Assembly: GCA_027623235.1 (NCBI GenBank)
Contig: JAQBVJ010000042.1
Coordinates: 1 to 53,341, forward strand
Length of the DNA: 53,341 nt
DNA from: Planctomycetota bacterium
Lineage (GTDB): Bacteria; Planctomycetota; Planctomycetia; Planctomycetales; Planctomycetaceae
Reading direction: 5' to 3'
Each line of letters starts with the position of its first letter. The stretch's first letter is position 1. Shown piece by piece: positions 8,930 to 17,975 of the stretch. A program made the position numbers and the translations under genes. Below the pieces are notes generated by a model. It made no database searches. It saw only the letters and a program-made list of their open reading frames with translations, and was not told the origin of the DNA.

Positions 8930-10854
8930 TTTACGAACCCTCAACGATCGCGGTGGTGATCTTCTTTGTCTTTGTCGGAATCACTCTGGGAATCAGTTTC
9001 TGGCTGGGCCGGAAAGCGCAGGATTCGCAAGGGTACTTTGCGGCTCACGGACAGATCCCGTGGTTCGTCAACGGAATCGCATTCGCGGGCGACTATCTCT
9101 CCGCAGCGTCGTTCCTGGGCATCTGCGGGATGATCGCGTTTTATGGCTATGACGGATTCCTGTACTCGATCGGGTATCTCGCCGGCTGGGTGGTTGCGTT
9201 GTTTGTCGTGGCCGAGCCGATGAAACGGCTTGGCAAATTCACGTTCGCGGATGCGCTCGACGCGAAGTTCAATTCGCCCGGCATCAAACTCGCTGCAGGC
9301 ATCAGTACGCTCGCGGTCAGCGTTTTTTATCTGATCCCGCAGATGGTCGGTGCCGGAGTTCTGGTGCAGCCGCTGCTCGGCTTTGATCACTGGGTAGGAG
9401 TCGTGATCGTCGGCGTGACGGTCATTCTGATCGTCGTGACGGCCGGCATGGTGAGCACGACCTGGGTGCAGTTCATCAAGGGTTCGTTGCTGGTTGTCTT
9501 CAGCGCCATTCTGACGGTGATGATCCTGAATCGGGGTTTCGAAGTCAGCACGGGCGAGGAAGCCACCGGGCTACGAACCCTGTCACTCCCCGATGACGTT
9601 CTGCCTGCACCCGGAACCGGATGGGAACTGATTGAGCCGTCGGGTCCCTGGATCGGCACAGACTTCATTCGACTGCAGGACGCGGCAGGAAAAGTCTCTG
9701 TCTGGACGAAGCACGAATCCAACACGATGGCCGGCCGGCAGTCGTTTCTGCTTGAGGCTCAGGCTTTGACAGAAACGGCTGACGACAGAATTCTCGTCAA
9801 CGGAGAACAGAAGGGATCAAAGAAGGGTGAGGCAGAACTCCACGCCATCGGCCATGTGAGCAAGCTTCCGGATGGCTACGAGCCCGGCACGCCCGTGGGA
9901 CCCTTGGAGTTTTTCAGTACGCTTCAGGAAAGTGAAGTCGTCCTGTGGGGCAGCAAACTGCTGATCGAGGAAGACGGATCGAAAACGACGGTCTACTTTC
10001 AGAAGCCGACGCCCGGCAGCCAGGTCCTGCGTCCCGGCGAGCATCCTCGCTTTCAGGGAATTCGCAGCGCGAAGTTCTTCGACAAGCTCAACTTCCTGTC
10101 CCTGATGCTCGCTCTGTTCTGCGGCACCGCGTCGCTGCCTCACATTCTCATTCGGTATTACACCGTCAAAGATGCGGCCGCGGCCCGGAAGAGCACGATC
10201 GTTGGCATTGCCACCATTGGTTTCTTCTACGTGTTGACGCTGTACCTTGGGCTGGGCGCGATGACGAGCGGGGCGATGGACGTCACTGACTCGAACATGG
10301 CCGCACCGCTGCTGGCTCGCAGCATGAGCGAATGGCTGTTCGCGGCGATTTCCGCGATCGCGTTTACAACTGTGCTCGGCACGGTCAGCGGTCTGATCCT
10401 CGCCTCAGCCGGAGCCGTCACGCACGACATTCTGACCAGCTATTTCAAGATCGAGATGGACGACTCGAAGAAAGTGCGTGTTGCCAAGATCGCCTCGGTC
10501 GTCGTCGGCACGATCGCGATCGTTCTGGGCATCCTGTTTGAAGGGCTCAACGTCAGCTTCCTGGTCGGGTGGGCCTTCAGCGTCGCTGCCTCGGCCAACC
10601 TGCCGTCGTTGATCATGATCCTCTTCTGGAAAGGCGTCACCAAGGAAGGCGTTATCTCAGCCGTCGTCGTCGGCATGGTCAGCAGCCTGACGTGGATTCT
10701 GCTTAGCGCTGACTCGATGAGCAAAGTGTTTGGATTCGTCGGCCACGAAGGCTTCGTCCCGTTCGGCCAGCCGGGCATCGTGACGATTCCGCTCGGTTTC
10801 CTGACGCTCGTCACCGTTTCGAAGATGACCGCCAAAGAAGTAGCGGCCACATAA
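8926..10854 (+). CDS. actP: Sodium/acetate symporter, ActP-like (SSS family)
   Basis: A 642-residue inner-membrane solute:sodium symporter with about 13 TM helices. ActP-type features include FAGDYLSAASFLGICGMIAF near residue 53 and CGTASLPHILIRYYTVKDA near 399-417, close to the E. coli ActP segment. It should take up acetate or related short monocarboxylates with Na+. The start overlaps the DUF485 stop. Odd feature: residues about 205-385 form a long soluble insertion between the helix ending MILNRG and the helix NFLSLMLALF; the matching E. coli loop is far shorter, which explains 642 versus 549 residues. The inserted part looks like beta-rich extracytoplasmic sequence. Confidence 0.92.
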   Translation: MIYEPSTIAVVIFFVFVGITLGISFWLGRKAQDSQGYFAAHGQIPWFVNGIAFAGDYLSAASFLGICGMIAFYGYDGFLYSIGYLAGWVVALFVVAEPMKRLGKFTFADALDAKFNSPGIKLAAGISTLAVSVFYLIPQMVGAGVLVQPLLGFDHWVGVVIVGVTVILIVVTAGMVSTTWVQFIKGSLLVVFSAILTVMILNRGFEVSTGEEATGLRTLSLPDDVLPAPGTGWELIEPSGPWIGTDFIRLQDAAGKVSVWTKHESNTMAGRQSFLLEAQALTETADDRILVNGEQKGSKKGEAELHAIGHVSKLPDGYEPGTPVGPLEFFSTLQESEVVLWGSKLLIEEDGSKTTVYFQKPTPGSQVLRPGEHPRFQGIRSAKFFDKLNFLSLMLALFCGTASLPHILIRYYTVKDAAAARKSTIVGIATIGFFYVLTLYLGLGAMTSGAMDVTDSNMAAPLLARSMSEWLFAAISAIAFTTVLGTVSGLILASAGAVTHDILTSYFKIEMDDSKKVRVAKIASVVVGTIAIVLGILFEGLNVSFLVGWAFSVAASANLPSLIMILFWKGVTKEGVISAVVVGMVSSLTWILLSADSMSKVFGFVGHEGFVPFGQPGIVTIPLGFLTLVTVSKMTAKEVAAT

Positions 10855-10886
10855 AGCCGGGCCGCGGGCACGCAGCAGACTCCAAC

Positions 10887-11197
10887 GTAACCCGACGCGC
10901 GAGTTTTGAAGTTGCACACTTCGGTCTCCCACACGTTTGGCCGAAGGCCATCTATCACCGTAGCCTGGGGCAACGCCCCAGGAACGCCGGAAAACAAGGC
11001 AGTTTGGCCAAAGGCCAAATTTACTCGGCTCAGCGATGACGGTGAGTATGGCCTTTGGCCAAAGAACTTGTGACGCTCCGAATTCCTGGGGCGTTGCCCC
11101 AGGCTACGGTGAGAAAAGGCCGTTGGCCTAATGAACTGGGCAACTTCAAAGGGGCGAAAGTCGATCGAAGTACGCCCTCGCTGACGCGTCGGGTTAC
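10887..11197. repeat. Palindromic repeat element A (311 bp, terminal and internal inverted repeats)
   Basis: The element is bounded by 13-bp inverted ends: GTAACCCGACGCG at 10887-10899 and its complement at 11185-11197. Inside is a perfect 29-bp inverted repeat (10956-10984 with 11083-11111), itself containing the palindrome TGGGGCAACGCCCCA. Around these sit four copies of a GGCC-AAAGGCC/GGCCGAAGGCC palindrome (near 10940, 10995, 11050, 11118). It has no ORF. It separates actP from the ECF sigma gene, which converge here, and may also end transcription. Shared ends with a second element at 16404-16560 suggest a dispersed family. Confidence 0.8.
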
Positions 11198-11210
11198 AAA
11201 ATCGGCTCGA

Positions 11211-11843
11211 TCAAATCGTCCCCGAATGATCGCTGCCGAGCACGTCGCGGAGTTTCCTCAGTGCCCGCAGGTACCTCATCCCGGCCGCGGGTGCAGACAG
11301 ACCAAGCGCCTCGGCGACCTCACTGTTGGAGAGGTGTTCCTGATGCCGCATCAGAATAATGTCGCGGTCGTCTTCGTTGAGATCATCCAGCGCAAGCAGG
11401 AACCGCTGCTCCAGTTCACGGCGCAGTGTCGCGGCAGCCGGCGTGAGTTCCTGATCCGGGATCTGCGCCGCGAGGTTCAGTGACGACTGGTCGGCGTACT
11501 GAGCATCCAGTCGTTTTTCTCGATCGACGCTGCGCCGTTGAGCTCCCCGGTGCCGCCGGTACGCGTCGATCATGCGATCCCTGGCGAGCTGCCTCAGCCA
11601 CAGATGAAACGGCATCGACGTGCCATTCCTGACGTAATCGCTCAGCCGCTGGCTGGCTTCCAGCATGACGTCCTGCACGATGTCGCTGGCATCGACTCGA
11701 GCCGCAATGCCACGATCAAGCCGCATCCGCACCATTTTATGGACGGCGTCCCGGTGCCGTTCGAGCAGCGCGTTGATCGCGTCGTCGTTTCCGGCGTCGG
11801 CCGAACGAAGTAGCTCCTGAGTCTCGTCAGAGTTCGGCCACAT
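11211..11843 (-). CDS. ECF-type RNA polymerase sigma factor
   Basis: A 210-residue protein of the sigma-70 family with regions 2 and 4 only. Region 2 is seen as VDASDIVQDVMLEASQRL then FHLWLRQLARDRMIDAYRRH. Region 4 is LNEDDRDIILMRHQEHLSNSEVAEALGLS followed by the recognition helix AAGMRYLRALRKLR. It would direct polymerase to a specific promoter set. No anti-sigma gene or Ser/Thr kinase lies next to it, though planctomycete ECFs are often linked to kinases, so its control is unknown. It starts at ATG 11843. Confidence 0.9.
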   Translation of the reverse strand: MWPNSDETQELLRSADAGNDDAINALLERHRDAVHKMVRMRLDRGIAARVDASDIVQDVMLEASQRLSDYVRNGTSMPFHLWLRQLARDRMIDAYRRHRGAQRRSVDREKRLDAQYADQSSLNLAAQIPDQELTPAAATLRRELEQRFLLALDDLNEDDRDIILMRHQEHLSNSEVAEALGLSAPAAGMRYLRALRKLRDVLGSDHSGTI

Positions 11844-12162
11844 ACGCGATCAGATTTTCCAGTGTGGCCTGCGCCACCAGGCAAGTTGGGCAATCGAAGG
11901 CACGACGCCCCGAAGAAAACAAGGCGAATTCTTCGTGCCTTTGTGTCTACGTTGAAAGTTAAAAACTCTGCCCGGAATGGATGCCTCCGAAATCCGGTCG
12001 CACACTACGCGAAGCAACCTGCAGACCTCAATGATTAAACAGTAACTCGGGAGTGTTTATCTGTGCCCGCAGGATGTCGTGATCGCCTTCCATCGGTGAC
12101 GGCGAAGAGCGGCTTCTCTCGTTCTGTCCGAGACGAAGACTTCGCAGGCAACGACGAAGGTC
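11844..12162. other. Intergenic region, no gene seen
   Basis: A 319-bp spacer between the SDR gene and the ECF sigma gene. It contains a short palindrome (GTGGCCTGCGCCAC near 11864) in the sigma leader. Nothing else is recognised. Confidence 0.4.
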
Positions 12163-12951
12163 TCACATTTCCGGCGGGTCCGGTTGTTGCCAGGTGCTCA
12201 TGCCGCCATCGACCAGCAGCATCTGACCCTGGATGTGGTACGCCTCGTCGCTGACCAGGAACGCGGCCGCTCCGGCGCAGGCTTCCGGGCCGGGGACCTG
12301 ACCGTTGGGCGTGTGGAGCTGCATCCACTCCGTCACGCCTGGCTGGTCGAGGGCCGGTGCGGTGAGCGGTGTGCGGACCAGGCCAGGAGCCATCCCGTTC
12401 ACGCGGATGTTGTGCGGTGCGAGTGTCACGGCGAGCGTTCTGACCATCATCTCCACGGCACCTTTCGAGGTGTCGTAGGCCGCGTGAGTCTGCTCGGCCA
12501 GTCGCCCGTTGATCGATCCGGTGAGGAGCACTCGCCCGTTGATTCCCTGCTTGATCCAGTGCCGCGCGAAGTTCTGAATCAGAAAGAAATGCGAGTACAC
12601 GTTGAGCTTCATCGTGCGGTCAAACGTCGCGAAGTCCATCTCCAGGAATTCGCCTTCCGAGTACGTGCCGGCGTTGCTCATGAGGAGGTCGATGCTCAGG
12701 CCGGTTGCTGTCGCCTGGCAGAAGACATTCTCGACAGCGTCTTCGGTCGGGCCGGAGAGGTCACCGGTCATCAGCTCGCAGCGAACTCCCAGCGCCCGAA
12801 TTTCCTGGACCGCTTCCTGTGCGGAGGCGTCATCCTTCAGGCCGTGCAGCACGATGTCCGCTCCGCATTTTGCCAGTTGAACGGCGATCGCGCGGCCGAC
12901 TCCCAGAGTGCCGCCGGTCACGAGGGCCGCGTGTCCTTGCAGCGAGATCAT
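12163..12951 (-). CDS. Short-chain dehydrogenase/reductase
   Basis: A 262-residue classical SDR. The Rossmann motif is TGGTLGVG (12-19), the NNAG-like motif is SNAG at 92-95, and the catalytic residues are S146, Y159 and K163 (LLTGSINGR then YDTSKGAVE). The C-terminal segment INxxAPG is present as RVNGMAPGLVRTPL. It is an NAD(P)-dependent oxidoreductase of unknown substrate, and FabG-like sequence alone does not fix a pathway. No gene neighbours suggest a partner; the adjacent genes run separately. Confidence 0.88.
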   Translation of the reverse strand: MISLQGHAALVTGGTLGVGRAIAVQLAKCGADIVLHGLKDDASAQEAVQEIRALGVRCELMTGDLSGPTEDAVENVFCQATATGLSIDLLMSNAGTYSEGEFLEMDFATFDRTMKLNVYSHFFLIQNFARHWIKQGINGRVLLTGSINGRLAEQTHAAYDTSKGAVEMMVRTLAVTLAPHNIRVNGMAPGLVRTPLTAPALDQPGVTEWMQLHTPNGQVPGPEACAGAAAFLVSDEAYHIQGQMLLVDGGMSTWQQPDPPEM

Positions 12952-13104
12952 GATTGCCTCATTTCATCGAAATTGCTGAGTCGAAAACGCCGACTGCCGC
13001 CGGATTGGCGACTGGCGGAAAGACAGCGTTGTCTTATCATTCTCCGCGCGAGACGTCGCGAACGCGACGACGCATGCTACAGAAGCTGCCAGAAAGACTC
13101 GATC

Positions 13105-13386
13105 ATGACAATCAGGAAACGAATTCAGGTCACCGTCATCTGGCTGGTCGTCGGTATTTCCCTGGCAGCCGTTGGCGGATTTTTCCTGGTGAAAGACGCT
13201 CCGCGGCGGGAACTCAATCAGCGTGCGGCGGCGGCTGGATCGTTTGGTGGTCTCGTTGTGGCGATCGGCTGTGGAGTCATCTGGCTACCCTACGCGGCGG
13301 CCGTCGGAAAGAAGCGTCGCGAGGAACGCGAGCGAGCTCGCAAGCAGGCGAAGAATAAAAAGCGGAAACGGCCGCGAGAGGAGTGA
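13105..13386 (+). CDS. Small two-helix membrane protein, unknown function
   Basis: A 93-residue protein, MTIRKRIQVTVIWLVVGISL..., with TM helices at about 9-29 and 43-66 and a very basic C-terminal tail (KKRREERERARKQAKNKKRKRP). An AGAAAG ribosome site precedes the ATG at 13105. The frame continues open far upstream, antisense to the SDR, but that part is not protein-like. It is not recognised as a known family; the basic tail suggests the cytoplasmic side and possibly lipid or nucleic acid contact. Confidence 0.6.
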   Translation: MTIRKRIQVTVIWLVVGISLAAVGGFFLVKDAPRRELNQRAAAAGSFGGLVVAIGCGVIWLPYAAAVGKKRREERERARKQAKNKKRKRPREE

Positions 13387-13438
13387 CGCGGAAGCGTGGC
13401 CTTTCCGGCTACGAGGAAGCGCTCCACTTCGAAATCGT

Positions 13439-14707
13439 TCAACGCTGAGACGCCAGCTCGCGTTCGAATGCCTCGGCTTTTGCGTCGGGTTCGACTTCGG
13501 CCACCGGGAGCACTTGAATCCCCGCCTGTCCGAGGGAAGCGGCCAGAGTGGCTCCCAGAGAAATCGCCATCAGAAACGTGCCGCCGAAAATGACGAATCC
13601 GTATAGCGGTTCGACATGAAGTTCCACGAGCCCGTACCAGACTCCCGCGATCGTCAACGCACAGAGAGCGGCTGCGAATGCGGATCGGATTCCAATCGCC
13701 CTCGGAATGATCATGGCGTTTTGAAAAGCTCGATGCGGCAGAACCGATTTGAGTTTTGGATCGACCCCGTACGACATCAGTGAAGCGGTCAGCCAGAAAA
13801 ACGTCAGCCAGATCAGCTCAGCCAGAATCACCCAGTCGACGGGCTCGGCCAGGCCGATGTGCAGCCAGTACAGAAAAGCTCCGACACCTGGGAAGACGGG
13901 CCCAGCCAGGATCGCGACGACCCAGGCAAAGCCGGACTTTACCGTGAGAACTGGATCGAGGTTGATGGAGCCGCCGGGATTTCGGATGGCGATTTGAATG
14001 CTCTGATTGAAAAACGAGACTGCGTGAGCGGCAACCACAAGGAACACCAGCGCGGCGCTGACAACCAGCGCGGGCGCATAGCCGGATTGCTGCATGGCCT
14101 GCGGCAGGTCCGCAGCGCCCACGCTTAACGTCAGTGCGAGTAAAAACGAAACGGTGGCGACAAACGGAAAGTTGCCGAGCGAATAACCAAGCTCATTCAG
14201 AAGCGACGGACCGCGGTACGCGCCGCTGCGACTGATCAGTCGATACCACTTCGGCGGAGTTCGCAGAGTCAAGCCGTGCTCGGGGGACTCCGCCAGAGAC
14301 TGCGAAGCCGCCTCGGCGACCGACCCGGGATGAATGCCCGCCGGCAGACCGCGAGTCTGTGGGCGTCCAGTCCTGTCGCGCCGCTGCCTGAGAACTCGCG
14401 GCGGGGCTGCCGGCGAGTCGTCGTCGATCATGAAATAAGGCTTCGGAGTCGCGGCTCTGACTTCCTCGGATGCCGGATTCTCGTTTGCCGCAGTCGGAAG
14501 AATTGCAGCCGGGATCGGGATCACTTTCCGGCTGGCGGTTGTGGCCGCGTTGGCCGCTTCCTTCCGGGACGACGGCGGGGCCGCCGGTGCTGAGGAAGCG
14601 GGAATTCCGACCGGCTCACCACACTGCGGGCACTGCGTGCGTTTTCCCGCGCTGGATTCCCGCGCCTTCAGTCGCTTGCCGCAGAGGCAGGTGAACGTGA
14701 TCGACAC
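13439..14707 (-). CDS. Zinc-ribbon, multi-pass membrane protein (unknown)
   Basis: A GTG at 14707 with GGGAG five bases upstream gives a 422-residue protein that begins with the zinc ribbon (C7-x-C9 and C26-x-x-C29, SITFTCLCGKRLK...TQCPQCG). An ATG at 14743 is the alternative. After an Ala/Pro-rich linker come about six TM helices in the C-terminal half. Planctomycetes have many such CGKRLK zinc-ribbon membrane proteins of unknown role. The gene follows a di-heme cytochrome gene by 72 bases on the same strand, so the two probably form an operon. Confidence 0.75.
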   Translation of the reverse strand: MSITFTCLCGKRLKARESSAGKRTQCPQCGEPVGIPASSAPAAPPSSRKEAANAATTASRKVIPIPAAILPTAANENPASEEVRAATPKPYFMIDDDSPAAPPRVLRQRRDRTGRPQTRGLPAGIHPGSVAEAASQSLAESPEHGLTLRTPPKWYRLISRSGAYRGPSLLNELGYSLGNFPFVATVSFLLALTLSVGAADLPQAMQQSGYAPALVVSAALVFLVVAAHAVSFFNQSIQIAIRNPGGSINLDPVLTVKSGFAWVVAILAGPVFPGVGAFLYWLHIGLAEPVDWVILAELIWLTFFWLTASLMSYGVDPKLKSVLPHRAFQNAMIIPRAIGIRSAFAAALCALTIAGVWYGLVELHVEPLYGFVIFGGTFLMAISLGATLAASLGQAGIQVLPVAEVEPDAKAEAFERELASQR

Positions 14708-14779
14708 GGGTGCTCCCTCGACGGTCCTGTTGTGACGAGTCATTCCGCCGGAATCGTTGTCGCATTCGCTCGGCGTCAA

Positions 14780-16111
14780 TTACGAATCGTCACCGTTTGC
14801 TGCGGCGAGTTCCGTTGTCTTCGCCGCGTCCCGATCTTTCGCGCCGGGCGCGCGAAGCGTTTCGAGGAAGGCGATGAGCCGGGTCTGATCCGTCACGCTG
14901 AGTTTCTGAAAAGCGATAGACGAAGCGCGGCCCTGGCCACTGTGCTGGACGATCGCGTCCCGCAGACTCGCCGCTCGACCATCATGAAGATACGGAGCGG
15001 AATCGGCGACACCCCACAGAGGCGGCGTCCGCCACTCGGACGGATGCGGACCGTCAGGAGCGTCCGGCACGGGCACTGGCGGATCATTGTAAGAGCCACC
15101 ACCGACCAGTTCCTGACCCATGCGGTGCATGAGCAGGTCGGAATAAAGACCCTCGACGCTGCCAAGATTGGCCGGATGGCAGTTCACGCAGCCGACACTC
15201 GAAAAAACTTCTCGCCCCTTGTTGGCAAGCGTCGCTGTCACAGGATTGTCGGGCACGATTTCGACTGGTCGAGCAAGGCTCGCGCAGAACGCGGTGATCT
15301 GATCACACTGAACCTGCGTGAGATCCGTGCCGCTTCCTTTGTAGTCGCCTTTCGCGAGCGAAACCGGTTGATCGGCCGCCGGATTGCTGAGGCCGAGTTC
15401 GTTCGCGCAGGCGCCCTGAACGAAGTCGCCAAGCCGTGCGGTCTGCCCTTTCCAGCCGAAGTGGCCGACCTTGCCGCCCGCCAGATAAGAAACCCGACCG
15501 ACCGGAGCGTCTTCCGACTCGTCGGAAACAAAGGCCCATTTCAGTCGCTGCCGTCGTGCTTCGGCTTCGATCACGTTGTCGGAAATCTCTTCGATCAGTT
15601 TCGCGCCGAAGATGGCGGGAGTATTTCTCTGCGAGAGTGTCACACCACGCGGAAAGCTGAATCGCGGCGCGAAACAGTCAGGCATCGAGCTCGTGTCGAG
15701 CCGCACAGTCGTGTCATTAACCGGCAGCTGATTCGGCAGATTCGGATGCACATGAGTCAGCTGCTCTCGAAATTCGGGGGCGACCGATGACAGATGAACG
15801 ACGCCACTCCGTTTGACCAGACCGGATTTCTCGTCCTGAACCGTGAAGGCGATGACGTTGTGCTCGTTCGGTCCACCGCCGCCGGGAGCTCCCTGGCGAT
15901 GGCACGCGACGCAGGACTTCGCGTTGAAGACGGGACCGAGGCCGTCACCGCCGGTGAGCGGATCGTCCGGCTGCCACTCGTGATCGAACAGAATTTTGCC
16001 GGCATCCACCATGGCGGGCGGAGTCTCAACGGTGTTCGGCTCCGGCAATGTTGTCAGGCGATAAACGGCAGGGATGAGTGCAAGACTCGCGAGTGCGGCG
16101 AGACGGAACAT
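14780..16111 (-). CDS. Di-heme cytochrome c, DUF1111/DHOR thiol-oxidoreductase-like
   Basis: A 443-residue exported protein with an N-terminal hydrophobic signal (MFRLAALASLALIPAVY). It has two c-type heme sites, C67-VAC-H71 and C308-VNC-H312, and the family segment HFGWKGQTARLGDFVQGA (about 217-234). Homologues are di-heme oxidoreductases related to cytochrome c peroxidase; in some lineages they handle H2O2 or electron transfer in the periplasm. The substrate here is not known. Neighbour: a zinc-ribbon membrane protein downstream, likely co-transcribed. Confidence 0.85.
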   Translation of the reverse strand: MFRLAALASLALIPAVYRLTTLPEPNTVETPPAMVDAGKILFDHEWQPDDPLTGGDGLGPVFNAKSCVACHRQGAPGGGGPNEHNVIAFTVQDEKSGLVKRSGVVHLSSVAPEFREQLTHVHPNLPNQLPVNDTTVRLDTSSMPDCFAPRFSFPRGVTLSQRNTPAIFGAKLIEEISDNVIEAEARRQRLKWAFVSDESEDAPVGRVSYLAGGKVGHFGWKGQTARLGDFVQGACANELGLSNPAADQPVSLAKGDYKGSGTDLTQVQCDQITAFCASLARPVEIVPDNPVTATLANKGREVFSSVGCVNCHPANLGSVEGLYSDLLMHRMGQELVGGGSYNDPPVPVPDAPDGPHPSEWRTPPLWGVADSAPYLHDGRAASLRDAIVQHSGQGRASSIAFQKLSVTDQTRLIAFLETLRAPGAKDRDAAKTTELAAANGDDS

Positions 16112-16403
16112 AGTGTGCTCCCGTTTTGTCAGATCTGGCCCGAGACTGGTTCTCTGTAAACCTCACGTCGGCTTTCAAAGAGAGGTCGCATGGTAACTTG
16201 AATCGTCGCCGAACGGATCTCAAATTGAGTCTCTCGACCGTTGAAGCCGGAATTCGATTCGATGGGAGAGTGTTCAGAGACGCTTCCCTGTTGGTTTACT
16301 CAATCGGACCTGACGTTCCTGCCCTGTCGCATTTGCCTTCCGCGAGATTCCGCTACGCTTCCCGGCTCACTCATCCATAACGACTTTCGACCTCGCTGAG
16401 GCT

Positions 16404-16560
16404 CTTTGAAGTTGCACAGTTTGAAGCCCCCTCTCCCCCGAAACATCGGCGCGTTCGACTGACTGTGTGGAATGCGCTTCCATCGCCGATGTTTTGGGGG
16501 GAGAGGGTCGGGGAGAGGGGGCGGAAAGCGTGCTTCTTCAAAACTCTCGCGTCGGGTTAC
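16404..16560. repeat. Palindromic repeat element B (relative of element A)
   Basis: Its right end, CGCGTCGGGTTAC (16548-16560), is identical to the end of element A, and the adjoining AAAACTCTCGCG also matches A with one change. The left side carries CTTTGAAGTTGCAC (16404-16417), also found in A at 10906-10918. An imperfect 24-bp inverted repeat lies between (16428-16451 with 16484-16507; CCCTCTCCCCC...CATCGGCG). No ORF is in it. It lies directly upstream of the gene at 16596 and ends 35 bases before that start. The 290 bases left of it (16112-16403) hold nothing recognisable. Confidence 0.75.
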
Positions 16561-16595
16561 CTTTCTGGAAGTCTTCCTATTTACAGGCTGACCAC

Positions 16596-17495
16596 GTGAC
16601 ATCGACTCAAACAGAATCGTCGACGGCTCTTCGTCCCGGAGCTGTGACCATTGCGATCTGGCTGGCTGCAGGGATTGCAATCGCCGGCGTGGCTGCGCTG
16701 TTGCTGTCTCACACGCCAGCTCGGCAGCGGTTGATCGGGATTCTTGCGGCAGCACAGGGAGCGGCCTGTGGCTGGCTCGTTTCACTTGTTGGAACCCGCT
16801 TGAAAATGCGGTCGCCGGTCGCGGCGATTGTTGGCGGAGTCGTCGTCGGTGCGGCGAGTGTCGCGCTGACGAGTGTGCTCTGGTGGCAGGCGCATGCCAG
16901 GCAGCTCAAGGCCGATTACAAGCCGCCGAAGGGAGCAGCCATGGCGATGGCCATGCTCAATCAGGCAACGGACCCGTCCGACCCGCAGGCAAAAAAAGAA
17001 ATGGACGATTTCCGCGCGGACTTGAAGGCCCGAGCGATGCCACCTGACACGAGTTTTCCGGAGTACCTGGCATTCCGCGTCTCGTCATTTTCGAACAGCC
17101 GTTCGGCGGGGCAGATCCTGTTCGGAGCCGAGCTGTTGCTGGCCGGGCTGCTGTGCGCGGGATTCGCTCGAGCCCGCGCTGCGCGACCCTTCTGCGAATC
17201 GTGTGGCGAGTGGATCCTGCCGATTCGCCGACACGAATTCACAGGCGACGACGCGAACGAAATTGCCGTTCTGACGGGAAGCGATCATCAGACGCCGTTT
17301 GTTTCGGCGTCTGTCGTGTTGAGCCAGTGCCGATGCGCAGGTCGCCGACCGGAGGTGCTGGTGGTGCTGGAGTCAGCCGATCGGAAGGCCGCCGTTCGAC
17401 GCAGCTCGACAGACCAGGACTCGCCACTCAAGCTGGCCGAAGAGGCTTTCAGCGAACTCGCCGCGCGGATAGACGCCGCTCAAGGGCTGCGTTAG
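16596..17495 (+). CDS. Membrane protein with split Cys4 zinc-type motif, unknown
   Basis: A GTG at 16596 gives 299 residues. The open frame reaches back to 16467 but that part is repeat element B, so it was excluded. TM helices are at about 16-37, 44-66, 75-97 and 172-190. The C-terminal soluble domain has CESC (C200, C203) and QCRC (C245, C247), a likely split zinc site. The protein is not recognised as a known family. It precedes acpS by 75 bases on the same strand but with no clear coupling. Confidence 0.65.
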   Translation: MTSTQTESSTALRPGAVTIAIWLAAGIAIAGVAALLLSHTPARQRLIGILAAAQGAACGWLVSLVGTRLKMRSPVAAIVGGVVVGAASVALTSVLWWQAHARQLKADYKPPKGAAMAMAMLNQATDPSDPQAKKEMDDFRADLKARAMPPDTSFPEYLAFRVSSFSNSRSAGQILFGAELLLAGLLCAGFARARAARPFCESCGEWILPIRRHEFTGDDANEIAVLTGSDHQTPFVSASVVLSQCRCAGRRPEVLVVLESADRKAAVRRSSTDQDSPLKLAEEAFSELAARIDAAQGLR

Positions 17496-17570
17496 TTTGG
17501 CCCGAATCCTCGCAGCCCGATTCCTGGGCTCGTCAGACGTGACGCCGCCAAACCGGCTGGAGAATTTATT

Positions 17571-17975
17571 TTGATCGTGGGCCTCGGAACAGACATCGTC
17601 GAAATTGTGCGGATCGGCGAGATGATCGATCGGCACGGCGAGGCATTTCTCAACCGCATCTACACGCCGGATGAAATCCGCTACTGCCAGAAACGAAAGC
17701 ACTGCAATGAAGCCTTCGCTGGTCGCTGGGCCGCGAAAGAGGCTGTCATGAAGGCACTTGGCACGGGCTTCATCCGCGGAATCGGCTGGCAGGACATCGA
17801 GATTCTCTCTGAAAAATCCGGCAAGCCTTACGTCAACATCCGGGGCGGCGCCGGTGAGTTTGCAAAGAAAATCGGCGTCGACCGAGTCCTGATCACAATC
17901 TCCCACTGCCGAGCCTATGCCACCGCGACGGCGATCGGAGTCGGATCGGAATTCAGCGACGACATGCCGTTTTGA
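17571..17975 (+). CDS. acpS: Holo-[acyl-carrier-protein] synthase
   Basis: A 134-residue 4'-phosphopantetheinyl transferase, close to the usual 120-130. It moves phosphopantetheine from CoA to apo-ACP for fatty acid synthesis. Metal and catalytic residues are present: D8 in MIVGLGTDIVEI and E57 in FAGRWAAKEAVMKAL, followed by KPYVNI and the C-terminal ISHCRAYATA block. The start is a TTG with GGAG eight bases upstream; no better ATG fits the conserved IVGLGTDIVE start. A strong terminator lies about 120 bases downstream. Confidence 0.95.
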   Translation: MIVGLGTDIVEIVRIGEMIDRHGEAFLNRIYTPDEIRYCQKRKHCNEAFAGRWAAKEAVMKALGTGFIRGIGWQDIEILSEKSGKPYVNIRGGAGEFAKKIGVDRVLITISHCRAYATATAIGVGSEFSDDMPF

